A stretch of 64,000 nucleotides of DNA from assembly GCF_036416795.1 (NCBI RefSeq), contig NZ_CP143867.1, positions 3,154,001 through 3,218,000 on the forward strand, written 5' to 3'. Positions 32,451 through 40,630 of this stretch are shown here, in pieces. Numbering within the stretch: position 1 is the first letter of the stretch; every line of letters begins with the position of its first letter. Both the position numbers and the translations under genes were made by a program. The DNA comes from Bacteroides sp. MSB163 (GTDB taxonomy: Bacteria > Bacteroidota > Bacteroidia > Bacteroidales > Bacteroidaceae). The notes beneath the pieces were generated by a model that saw only the letters and a program-made list of their open reading frames with translations, was not told the DNA's origin and made no database searches.

Positions 32451-34067
32451 ATGAAAAGAATTATATCGATCATTATTGGTTTGATTTCGGTGCTGGGCTT
32501 GCAGGCGCAGGTCACTGAATGTATGCGAATATATACGGATAAGGATAATTATCTGGCAGGAGAAGACATGTGGATAAAAGTCTGTGTGACCGATTCGGCA
32601 GAAGCTCCGTTCAGTAAAGTAGCTTATGTGGAGATCAGCGATATGCGTCAGGTGTATGCACAAGGTAAGATTGCCTTGAAGAATGGAACCGGATGGGGGC
32701 GTATCAGATTCCCGCAAACCATGCATTCGGGTGCTTATCAGCTTACGGCTTATACCCGGTATATGAGAAATCATTCGGCAGACCGCTTCCCGAAGAAATA
32801 TATTGCTGTTCTGAACGCCAGTCAGGCCACGGACGGAGATGAGGTGGAATTATTAAAAGATTCGATTTCTTTGACTTCGGGTAATCCGCTACTTTCGCCG
32901 TTACGTTTGTCAACCGATAAAGCCGTGTATGGAAATCGCAGTAAGGTGATTTTGAAGCTACCGGAACTGCCGGGTGATCTGAAAGATCTTTCTTTGTCTG
33001 TGGTGAGAAGGGATTGTGCGTTACAGGCTTTTCCGTCTGCCGTTGAAGTGCAAAAAAACAATAAGGCTACCGGAGAACACTTTATTGCCGAGTGCGAAGG
33101 ACACATCGTGACCGGAAGATTAATAGGAGCATCGGCCGATTCGGTGGATGCCCGGCTGTCGTGTGTTGGAAAGGATATCCGTATCTTTGACGGACAATTG
33201 CAGTCCGATGGCACTTATGCCTTCTATACCTCGGAAATCATGAATACTCAGGATATAGTGCTGACAGCTTTGCCGGGAAAAGGACGTACGGGCCGGTTGG
33301 AAGTAATTTCTCCTTTTGCAGAAGTGCTGCCCGCGAAACTTCCCAAGTTTCGATTGGCATATGATGAGGAAGCATTGATAGAACGTAGTATCGGGGCGCA
33401 ATTACACCACATCTTACCGGTAGATTCCACTCACGGACAAGCTGTGTTGGAACAGTTGCACGATTTCACGCCTTCGCTCAGTTATAATCTGGACGAATAT
33501 GTTCGTTTCAATACGGTTCGTGAAGTTTTTGTAGAATTTGTAATGGGAGTACGCGTAAGCAAGGCGGATGGCGCAACGATTATCAGGATATTACAGGATG
33601 ATGTAAAGCGGTTCAGTACTTTAAAAGCGTTGGTACTGATAGACGGAGTTCCTATTGAAGATCATGATGCGGTATTGGACTATAATGCGCGTTTATTGCA
33701 TTATATTCATCAGTATAGCGGCAGATATACGTTTGGCGGTAAACTGTACGATGGGATCGTTTCGTTGATAACACATCGTGGAACCCTTCCCGGACTGCGT
33801 CTGGATGAGAATTCTCAACTGTTTGCTTATGAATTTCCACAGAACCGTCCTGCTTTTACAGCTCCGGTATATGACTCGGAAGAGCAACTGCATTCACGTA
33901 TTCCCGATTTCCGCCACACGCTTTATTGGAATCCGGACATTACGGTTGCAACGAATACTGTCAGTTTCTACACATCGGATATGAAAGGAACTTATGTGGC
34001 AACCCTGCAAGGGATTAACAGTAAAGGTGAGCGTGTACAAGTACAAGGTGAGTTTGTAGTACGATAG
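32451..34067 (+). CDS. Exported protein with macroglobulin-like (MG2-type) N-terminal domain
   Basis: This gene encodes 538 residues. A signal peptide (ISIIIGLISVLGLQAQ) leads into a segment typical of MG2-like domains: RIYTDKDNYLAGEDMWIKV, then GTGWGRIRFPQTMHSGAYQLTAYTRYMRN. The middle part repeats a similar theme (LRLSTDKAVYGNRSKVILKL). The C-terminal third is unassigned. Such proteins often follow TonB receptor/DUF4249 pairs in Bacteroidota. It is the last gene of the operon (12-bp gap) and probably faces the periplasm or cell surface. Function is unknown. Confidence 0.7.
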   Translation: MKRIISIIIGLISVLGLQAQVTECMRIYTDKDNYLAGEDMWIKVCVTDSAEAPFSKVAYVEISDMRQVYAQGKIALKNGTGWGRIRFPQTMHSGAYQLTAYTRYMRNHSADRFPKKYIAVLNASQATDGDEVELLKDSISLTSGNPLLSPLRLSTDKAVYGNRSKVILKLPELPGDLKDLSLSVVRRDCALQAFPSAVEVQKNNKATGEHFIAECEGHIVTGRLIGASADSVDARLSCVGKDIRIFDGQLQSDGTYAFYTSEIMNTQDIVLTALPGKGRTGRLEVISPFAEVLPAKLPKFRLAYDEEALIERSIGAQLHHILPVDSTHGQAVLEQLHDFTPSLSYNLDEYVRFNTVREVFVEFVMGVRVSKADGATIIRILQDDVKRFSTLKALVLIDGVPIEDHDAVLDYNARLLHYIHQYSGRYTFGGKLYDGIVSLITHRGTLPGLRLDENSQLFAYEFPQNRPAFTAPVYDSEEQLHSRIPDFRHTLYWNPDITVATNTVSFYTSDMKGTYVATLQGINSKGERVQVQGEFVVR

Positions 34068-34242
34068 TATATTCCTTTCAGGCTCTTCTCTTAGTATCCT
34101 CATACAAAAGATGCCATCTTTAACATCAAAAGATGCCATCTTTTGTAGCATAACATGGCACCTTTCGCAGCAAAAGATGCCATCTTTTGCATAAGAGGAT
34201 TATGAGATGAACCTGAAAGGTCTTATTCTTCCACCTGAAAGG
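34061..34242. repeat. 22-bp-period palindromic repeat array
   Basis: Four exact 22-bp units start at 34105, 34127, 34149 and 34171; three carry the near-palindrome AAAAGATGCCATCTTTT. The array is flanked by CCTTTCAGG (34074-34082) and its complement CCTGAAAGG (34212-34220), with a further CCTGAAAGG at 34234, again 22 bp on. It begins at the 3' end of the operon's last gene and ends near the GH42 remnant. Confidence 0.85.
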
Positions 34243-34273
34243 GTTATAGCTTCCGGTTCCAATAGCCATCACC

Positions 34274-34939
34274 TTAAAGCAAACCTACCCGGTATCCGCG
34301 ACGCCCGATACCTTCGTTGTCACCGTAAACCATGTAGCGGGTATAGCTCACAAAGTCCAGATCGGGACTTCCACCGATGTGTCCTTCATCGTAGTTGGGA
34401 ATATAATTGGTGGTTACCCATTGGTTGCGGGCATACTTCTTAATCAGCAGGCATTGCTCGTTCAGGAAGTCATTGGTCTGCCGGGCTGCAAAGCGCCGGT
34501 AATCCAATATCTGGTGATGATTCATAAACCTCTGTGCGGTCTTGGGGAGAGTGATTTCATCGAAAGCAGAGTAGACTTCACTCCAGAAAGCAGTGCCCCA
34601 GGCATCATTCAATTCTTTGATATTATTATGATATTTATTCCTTAGGAAATCACGGAACGCTACTTCCGTGACCTGGTTATAATCGAATTGTACGGCAGGC
34701 TCATTGTCGAGTTGCCAGCCCACAATGCGGGGATCGTTGCCATAATGTTGTGCCAGTTTTTCTATCATTTTGTAGGTAAGTTCCCGATAGCGGGGAGAAG
34801 AGAAGGAGGCGTGCTGGCGTGCACCGTGGTCGAGGAGTGTTCCGTCTTCGTGTTTAATCAGAATTTCAGGGTATTTGCGGCTTAGCCAGACGGGCGGGGT
34901 GGCGGTGGAGGTACACATCACTACTTCATGGATGTTCTT
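34274..34939 (-). pseudogene. GH42 beta-galactosidase fragment
   Basis: The reading frame (up to 215 residues from a GTG at 34921) is the inner part of a GH42 beta-galactosidase: TATPPVWLSRKYPEILIKHEDG, RIVGWQLDNEP with the acid/base Glu after Asn, and SYTRYMVYGDNEGIGRRGYRVG, followed at once by Leu-Leu-stop. Intact GH42 enzymes have about 650-700 residues, so both the N-terminal part and most of the C-terminal part, with the nucleophile, are gone. A TACCTTTGC promoter box survives about 50 bases upstream (near 34975), and the frame is open up to it without an ATG, so the 5' end was removed by deletion. It is not expected to be active. Confidence 0.8.
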
Positions 34940-35183
34940 CTTGATGGGTTTATGATGTATGATTATATATGCAAAGGTAAGTTGCCCGTGAAAAAGAGCC
35001 TATGGAAAATAGTGCAATTTCCTGTAATATAGGACTCTTTTAGATGAATTTCCATTAAATGTACATGTTTCCATTCGCTGGGACAGTGAAATGTCCTATT
35101 TTCGCAGCATGAATTAATTGAACGGAATAATGGATACATAATAACCACATCATGAAAAGAAGCTAATAGGAGTTTTCCTTCTA

Positions 35184-36215
35184 ATGAGTCTCGTTTACGG
35201 AAGCATCAGTACGCAAGGATTGCCTGATAGGAAAGAGACGCTCGAAACCTTAATAAAAGTGAATAATTACTTCATGAAGAAGTACGCGGACTATCGTACT
35301 CCGTCTTATAATGGTATTATTCGTCCCAGCAATATTTGGACAAGGGGAGTATACTATGAAGGGTTGATGGCGTTGCACTCCGTTTTTCCTCGGGAAGAGT
35401 ATTATGATTACGCTTATCAGTGGGCCGATTATCATAATATCGAATTGTATAATATCTGTCCTGATCCGGAGATGATTAAGAATATCAAGGTCAATATTGA
35501 CATGGTGGTTAATACTCCGCAGGTGAATGATTGGTGGTGGGTGGATGCCATACAGATGGCGATGCCTATTTATGCTAAGCTGGGTAAACTGACAGGAGAG
35601 CGGAAATATACTGATAAAATGTGGGAATTGTATAGCTATACCCGCAATGAATATGCCAAGAACGGACTGTTCAACCCTAAAGACGGGCTGTGGTGGAGAG
35701 ATCATGATTTTGTTCCGCCTTATAAAGAACCGAATGGGGAAGATTGTTATTGGAGTAGGGGCAATGGTTGGGCTTATGCCGCACTGGTACGGGTGTTGGA
35801 AGAAATTCCGGCGGATGAGGTGCATCGTGCGGATTATGTCAATGACTTCCTGGCCATGAGTAAGGCAATAAAGAAATGCCAGCGTAAGGATGGTTTCTGG
35901 AATGTGAGTTTGCATGATGAGGCAAACTTCGGTGGGAAAGAGACAAGTGGTACGGCTTTGTTCGTTTATGGAATGGCTTGGGGCGTGCGTAATGGCTTGC
36001 TGGATAAAAAAGAGTATCTTCCGGTATTGCTGAAGGCCTGGAATGCGATGGTGCGGGAGGCTGTTCATCCGGACGGGTGTCTGGGATATGTACAGGGAAC
36101 GGGAAAGGAACCAAAGGATGGCCAGCCGGTGACTTATGATAAAATACCTGATTTTGAGGATTATGGTATAGGATGTTTCTTGCTGGCTGGTACGGAAGTG
36201 TATAAATTGAATTAA
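35184..36215 (+). CDS. GH105 unsaturated rhamnogalacturonyl hydrolase, frameshifted at its 5' end
   Basis: The frame from 35184 encodes 343 residues: ETLIKVNNYFMKKYADY, RPSNIWTRGVYYEGLMALH, WWWVDAIQMAMP, GLWWRDHDFVPPYKEPNGE, CYWSRGNGWAYAAL and PDFEDYGIGCFLLAG, all typical of GH105 (YteR-like) enzymes that remove the unsaturated galacturonyl residue from rhamnogalacturonan fragments. Upstream codons in the same frame read KKLIGVFLLMSLVYGS, a signal peptide, but the ATG at 35152 is in another frame: the run after it has four A where five would give MKKKLIGVFLL. Also, the usual segment with NAD(N/D)QCCGQ between the N-terminal helices and LYNICPDPE seems absent (about 20 residues). Probably inactive or mislocated. 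Confidence 0.75.
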   Translation: MSLVYGSISTQGLPDRKETLETLIKVNNYFMKKYADYRTPSYNGIIRPSNIWTRGVYYEGLMALHSVFPREEYYDYAYQWADYHNIELYNICPDPEMIKNIKVNIDMVVNTPQVNDWWWVDAIQMAMPIYAKLGKLTGERKYTDKMWELYSYTRNEYAKNGLFNPKDGLWWRDHDFVPPYKEPNGEDCYWSRGNGWAYAALVRVLEEIPADEVHRADYVNDFLAMSKAIKKCQRKDGFWNVSLHDEANFGGKETSGTALFVYGMAWGVRNGLLDKKEYLPVLLKAWNAMVREAVHPDGCLGYVQGTGKEPKDGQPVTYDKIPDFEDYGIGCFLLAGTEVYKLN

Positions 36216-36312
36216 TTAGTAACAGATTTCATAGATTATAGTATAATTGATAAAAGAATCAATTAGGAGGAAGGAGGGGCTGTGAAGTCGTTCCTTTTCT
36301 TTTTCTTTGCAT

Positions 36313-36554
36313 ATAAATGATAATTTACCAGCGTAGCGCTGGAGCCAGGTTCTCCTTCGGCGTGCAAGTAATCTTTCAGACACGGATGACACGGATGACG
36401 CAGATTCTTTTTTCCTTCGGTGTGATATGCCGATATGTATAGCGCAGCTTTAAAAATCCGCGTCATCCGTGTCATCCGCGTCTAAAAGATTAAAGTCCGC
36501 ATTCGTCCGCCTCATCCGCGTACCAATTCTTTCACCCGCTAAATTATCATTTAT
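36313..36554. repeat. 242-bp intergenic element with perfect 15-bp terminal inverted repeats and internal CACGGATGA hairpin
   Basis: ATAAATGATAATTTA at 36313-36327 is the exact reverse complement of 36540-36554. Inside, 36378-36406 and 36455-36483 form 29-base arms with 27 matches, built of GACACGGAT words. A small hairpin CCAGCG-tag-CGCTGG follows the left end. No open frame fits, and no target-site duplication is evident. It fills most of the gap between the GH105 and acetylesterase genes. Confidence 0.8.
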
Positions 36555-36591
36555 TAATCTGACGAATTAACTAACATAAAATGAAAGAAGT

Positions 36592-37830
36592 ATGCGACAG
36601 CTTATTGCATTAATAATTTTAGGACTATCTATAACTTTGAATGCCGGAGCACAAAGTTACAAGTTCGACTTTAACTCCGGTAAGAAAACGAAGGACGGAT
36701 ATATCAAGATAACATCTGCTGATCGGTATGCCAATGCGAAAGGCTACGGATATGATCTCTCTCCGTCTCCGGATGGAAAGAACCACACTCCTTTCTTCTT
36801 TTCAGTTGCCGTACCGGACGGGAACTATCACGTCACAGCCATCATTGGCAGTAAACGCAGTGCAGGAGAGACGACACTCCGAGGAGAATCACGCCGTCTC
36901 TTTTACGAAAATGTAAAAACAAAGAAAGGAGAATTGCTTCCTTGTTCCTTTACCATTAACAAACGCGATATCCACATCTCCGACAAAGAAGATGTGCGCA
37001 TCAAGCCGCGCGAACGCAGCAAGCTGAATTGGGATGGCAAGCTGACTTTAGAGTTTAACGGAGATACTCCTCAGCTGACCGAACTAATAATTGAGCGTAT
37101 AGAAAATGTTCCTACAGTCTTTTTATGCGGTAACTCTACTGTAGTGGATCAGGATAATGAGCCCTGGGCCAGTGGGGGACAGATGGTTCCCCGTTTCTTT
37201 ACCGATAGCATTTGCTTTGCCAACTATGCCGAATCCGGAGAGTCTGCCAATACTTTCATTGCTGCCGGGCGTTTGAAGAAAGCCTTGACGCAGATGAAAT
37301 CGGGAGATTATATCTTCATGGAATTCGGACACAACGATCAGAAGCAGAAAGATCCCGGCAAAGGTGCCTTCTATTCTTTTATGACAAGTCTGAAAACCTT
37401 TGTTGATGAAGCCCGTGCCCGTGGAGTGCACCCCGTATTGGTAACTCCTACCCAAAGACGCAGCTTCGATGAAAATGGAAAGATTAAAGATACCCATCTT
37501 GACTTTCCCGATGCAGTGCGCTGGCTGGCGGAAAAGGAAAATATTCCTTTAATAGACCTGCATGCCATGACGCGTATTCTGTATGAGGCTATGGGAGTGG
37601 AGGAATCCAAGCATGCTTTCGTACACTATCCTGCCAATACTTATCCGGGGCAAGACAAACCTTTGGCGGATAATACTCATTTTAATCTGTATGGTGCTTA
37701 TCAGATAGCCAAATGCGTTATTGCAGGAATGAAACAAGCCGGATTACCTTTGGTGAAGTATTTACGGACGGATAATGAAGGATATGATCCTGCCTGTCCG
37801 GATGCTCGCGAAACTTTTAAGTGGAATTAA
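36592..37830 (+). CDS. Rhamnogalacturonan acetylesterase (SGNH hydrolase, CE12-like)
   Basis: This gene encodes 412 residues. A signal peptide (LIALIILGLSITLNAGAQ) precedes a galactose-binding-like beta domain (YKFDFNSGK ... LTLEFNGD, about 20-170). The SGNH domain shows block I as FLCGNSTVVDQ (Ser nucleophile, with Asn in place of the common Asp), YAESGESANTF, EFGHNDQK and the DNTHFNLYG Asp/His pair. It removes acetyl groups from rhamnogalacturonan. It is the only intact member of the GH42/GH105/esterase group here. The 3' gene, on the other strand, is a Crp-type regulator that could control it. Confidence 0.88.
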   Translation: MRQLIALIILGLSITLNAGAQSYKFDFNSGKKTKDGYIKITSADRYANAKGYGYDLSPSPDGKNHTPFFFSVAVPDGNYHVTAIIGSKRSAGETTLRGESRRLFYENVKTKKGELLPCSFTINKRDIHISDKEDVRIKPRERSKLNWDGKLTLEFNGDTPQLTELIIERIENVPTVFLCGNSTVVDQDNEPWASGGQMVPRFFTDSICFANYAESGESANTFIAAGRLKKALTQMKSGDYIFMEFGHNDQKQKDPGKGAFYSFMTSLKTFVDEARARGVHPVLVTPTQRRSFDENGKIKDTHLDFPDAVRWLAEKENIPLIDLHAMTRILYEAMGVEESKHAFVHYPANTYPGQDKPLADNTHFNLYGAYQIAKCVIAGMKQAGLPLVKYLRTDNEGYDPACPDARETFKWN

Positions 37831-37877
37831 AGTCCGTTTACGGAACTGGAAAAGCCGGACGGTAATTGAGAGAGGTT

Positions 37878-38543
37878 TTAGGGAATCAACCTCTCTATAT
37901 CCGGAATCACTATTTCTCCCCGGTGTAATTCCAACAGGCCATCTTCTTGCATGCCATTCAATGCTTTCGATACTCCCAATCGTGTATCATTGATGGCATT
38001 TGCAAGTTCTTCCATCTTGATTTTCAGTATCTTTTCTCCGGAAGGACGTTCGACGTGGGAGAGGATAAAATCTGCGATCCGCGCTTCAAGCTTCTCCGGA
38101 ACTTTCGTCCACAAACGGTTATAGCACGTTTGGGCCCGGTTGCTGATGATATTCATATAGTTGAGGCGGAAAATTTCATATCTGAACAGGTCGTTCATTA
38201 CAAACGCCTTACTGATAGTTACGGTATTTACTTCTGTGCGAGCTATGTGGGTGGATACGTAAGACGTATTCATGCCGAACAAAGATTGCGGTTCAATCAG
38301 GTATGGTGCCTGAAAATACTCCGTGAAGGTGTAAGAGTTATCTGTGGATGAGGTGGATGAAGCGATTTCCCCGTTCAAGATAAATATTAACTGTCCACAT
38401 GTTGTTCCTTTTTTTACTAAAGTTTCTCCAGCTTTATGCTTGGTGAAATGTAATTTTACTTTTCCCAATATATTAGTGAAGTCCTCATGAGCGAGTCCTT
38501 GAAACAGTGGCAATTGGAGCAGGGTGTCATACATCGTTTCCAT
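37878..38543 (-). CDS. Crp/Fnr-family transcriptional regulator
   Basis: This gene encodes 221 residues from the ATG at 38543; the upstream in-frame ATG (38582) lies before the promoter box TACATTTG (about 38571-38578), so it cannot be used. The N-terminal beta-roll (KHKAGETLVKKGTTCGQLIFILNGEIA) is followed by the C-terminal helix-turn-helix (KMEELANAINDTRLGVSKALNGMQEDGLLEL). The protein is of the usual length. Ligand and targets are unknown. Confidence 0.87.
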   Translation of the reverse strand: METMYDTLLQLPLFQGLAHEDFTNILGKVKLHFTKHKAGETLVKKGTTCGQLIFILNGEIASSTSSTDNSYTFTEYFQAPYLIEPQSLFGMNTSYVSTHIARTEVNTVTISKAFVMNDLFRYEIFRLNYMNIISNRAQTCYNRLWTKVPEKLEARIADFILSHVERPSGEKILKIKMEELANAINDTRLGVSKALNGMQEDGLLELHRGEIVIPDIERLIP

Positions 38544-38718
38544 ATCTTTATCAACTTCTTGTTTGAAAACAAATGTAAGCATAATCGCTATGTACCGTAA
38601 ACACTTTGCCTTTCTTTTTGTTTTTTTTATTATTTCTTAAACGTGCTATTCATTCAGGTAATTAAATCTTGCGGAATGCATAAAAATCGATTATCTTTGC
38701 AAAAAAAAGGAGGGACGC

Positions 38719-39318
38719 ATGTTTGCAGCATTCAATTTACAACAAATGATCAGTGCTTTTATTGTACTGTTCGCAGTTATCGATATCATTGGTTCTATTC
38801 CTATCATTATCAATTTGAAGGAAAAAGGCAAAGAAGTGAACGCATTGAAGGCTACGTTAATATCTTTTGCATTGTTGATTGGCTTTTTCTACGCAGGAGA
38901 CATGATGTTAAAGTTATTTCATGTGGATATTGAATCGTTCGCGGTGGCCGGTGCATTTGTCATCTTTCTGATGTCATTGGAAATGATTCTGGATGTAGAG
39001 ATATTTAAGAATCAGGGACCTATTAAGGAAGCGACTTTAGTGCCGCTGGTTTTCCCGTTGCTGGCGGGTGCCGGTGCATTTACCACTTTGCTTTCCCTCC
39101 GTGCGGAGTATGCCAGTGTTAATATTATCGTTGCTTTGGTGCTGAATATGATATGGGTGTATTTTGTTGTTAGTATGACCGGGCGTGTGGAACGCTTCCT
39201 GGGTAAGGGCGGTATTTATATTATCCGTAAGTTTTTCGGTATCATTCTGTTGGCCATTTCGGTAAGGCTGTTTATGGCGAACATTACGTTGCTGGTGGAG
39301 GCGTTACATAAAACATAA
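38719..39318 (+). CDS. MarC-family integral membrane protein
   Basis: This gene encodes 199 residues with about six membrane helices (LQQMISAFIVLFAVIDIIGS, ATLISFALLIGFFYAGDMML, and the LVPLVFPLLAGAGAFTTLLSL signature of MarC/UPF0056). Promoter TTATCTTTGC and a strong RBS AGGAGGGA lie just before the ATG. The family's function is not settled; despite its name it is not clearly a drug exporter. Confidence 0.9.
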   Translation: MFAAFNLQQMISAFIVLFAVIDIIGSIPIIINLKEKGKEVNALKATLISFALLIGFFYAGDMMLKLFHVDIESFAVAGAFVIFLMSLEMILDVEIFKNQGPIKEATLVPLVFPLLAGAGAFTTLLSLRAEYASVNIIVALVLNMIWVYFVVSMTGRVERFLGKGGIYIIRKFFGIILLAISVRLFMANITLLVEALHKT

Positions 39319-39391
39319 ATATTCTCCAGTTTTAATCTTTTGTTGAAATGTGGCTTATACTGAGCCTTTTCTTTATTTTATTGAATATATA

Positions 39392-39725
39392 TTTGGAAAA
39401 TATGCAGCAAAGCTATACCTTTGCACCCCAAATTCAAGACAATGATGAAACATTTATGTACATATAATCCTCTGAAACGATTGCTGCAGAACGAACAAAT
39501 CTGTTGCTGTAGTGTCGTGCATGTACATTGGTTTAGCGGTTTCATCTAAGTTATCCTACATTATTTTTCTTTTTTGCTGGATATAATAATATCGGTATTC
39601 TATTTTTCAGTTACTAATTATTTTGTAATTGCGGTTGTTGTTGCATACTTGCCAGTGGGAGCGAAGGAATAAACCCCTCTGTCCGGCAGGTTGTTGCTCC
39701 GCGTATGATCTAAACTAGAGTTGAT
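39392..39725 (+). promoter_or_regulatory. lysO promoter and about 295-nt leader with small open frame
   Basis: TTTG (39392-39395), 20 bases, then TACCTTTG (39416-39423) is a textbook Bacteroides promoter. Transcription should start near 39430, leaving a long leader before the lysO genes. It contains a 35-codon frame at 39442-39549. The last 80 bases can form a stem between GGGAGC and GCTCC. I cannot match this to a known riboswitch. The stretch 39319-39391 holds nothing named. Confidence 0.6.
39442..39549 (+). CDS. Possible leader peptide (35 residues)
   Basis: The frame begins MMKHLCTYNPLKRLLQNEQ, then ICCCSVVHVHW, and stops at 39549. It starts about 12 bases after the predicted transcription start, has only a weak RBS and carries three Cys codons in a row. 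Its place, right after a strong promoter and 176 bases before lysO, fits a leader peptide, but it is unproven and Lys codons are few. Confidence 0.3.
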   Translation: MMKHLCTYNPLKRLLQNEQICCCSVVHVHWFSGFI

Positions 39726-40007
39726 ATGTTTAAAATACTTGGCCTGATGATCTTAGGCATAATAATCGGTTATGGTTTGCGTCGTATATCGTTTTTGCGC
39801 AAAGTGGAGGTATCCATATCTTATACAGTATTTTTGTTACTGTTTGTTTTGGGCGTCACTATAGGGTCCAACAGACTGATTGTAGATAATCTGTTCTCTT
39901 TTGGATGGCAGGCAGCCTTATTGGCTTTATCTGCTACTGTAGGAAGCATTTTGGCTTCATGGCTTGTGTTAAAATTGTTTTTCACTTCTAAAAAGGAAAA
40001 GGTATGA
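39726..40007 (+). CDS. LysO-family lysine exporter, N-terminal subunit
   Basis: This gene encodes 93 residues with three hydrophobic segments. The segment VSISYTVFLLLFVLGVTIGSN matches the first half of LysO (YbjE), the E. coli L-lysine exporter. The protein corresponds to only the N-terminal third of LysO; the rest is encoded by the next gene, which overlaps by four bases (ATGA). Both halves have clean ends and an RBS, so this is a natural split, not a frameshift. Confidence 0.8.
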   Translation: MFKILGLMILGIIIGYGLRRISFLRKVEVSISYTVFLLLFVLGVTIGSNRLIVDNLFSFGWQAALLALSATVGSILASWLVLKLFFTSKKEKV

Positions 40008-40630
40008 AAGATAGTTTGATTGTATTGGGATTTTTTGTGGGCGGATGTCTTTTGGGAGCTTTGGGGTATCTCCCGGTGGATTTGAAGACAGGTAATATGT
40101 CTATCTATATATTGTATGCATTGATGTTCCAGATCGGTATCAGTATCGGTTCCAATAAAGAACTGAAGAGTATGATTTCTCAGCTCCGCCTGAAGTTCTT
40201 GCTGATTCCGTTGGCTACTATTGGTGGAACTCTGCTTTTCTCTGCATTGGCCAGTCTGCTGCTTAGCCGTTGGAGTATATTTGACTGTATGGCGGTGGGG
40301 AGTGGTTTTGCTTATTATTCTCTTTCTTCTGTGCTGATAACGCAGTTCAAGGAAGCTTCAATCGGACTTCAACTGGCTACGGAGTTGGGGACAATTGCTC
40401 TGCTGGCCAATATATTCAGGGAAATGATGGCTCTGCTGGGTGCACCGCTATTGGTGCGATACTTCGGCAGATTGGCACCTATATCAGCGGCCGGTGTCAA
40501 TTCAATGGATGTGATATTGCCGGTAATTACCCGCTATTCCGGGAAAGAGATGGTGCCTATAGCTATTTTTCATGGCTTGCTCATTGATATGAGTGTACCA
40601 TTCTTTGTTTCTATGTTTTGCAAACTATGA
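40004..40630 (+). CDS. lysO: LysO-family lysine exporter, C-terminal subunit
   Basis: This gene encodes 208 residues with about six membrane helices. Typical blocks are ALMFQIGISIGSN, AVGSGFAYYSLSSVLI, IALLANIFREMMAL and SMDVILPVITRYSG, which belong to the LysO (DUF340) family. It exports lysine and toxic analogues through the inner membrane. It works with the 93-residue partner encoded upstream. Its last six bases overlap the 3' end of the convergent rhomboid gene. Confidence 0.88.
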   Translation: MKDSLIVLGFFVGGCLLGALGYLPVDLKTGNMSIYILYALMFQIGISIGSNKELKSMISQLRLKFLLIPLATIGGTLLFSALASLLLSRWSIFDCMAVGSGFAYYSLSSVLITQFKEASIGLQLATELGTIALLANIFREMMALLGAPLLVRYFGRLAPISAAGVNSMDVILPVITRYSGKEMVPIAIFHGLLIDMSVPFFVSMFCKL

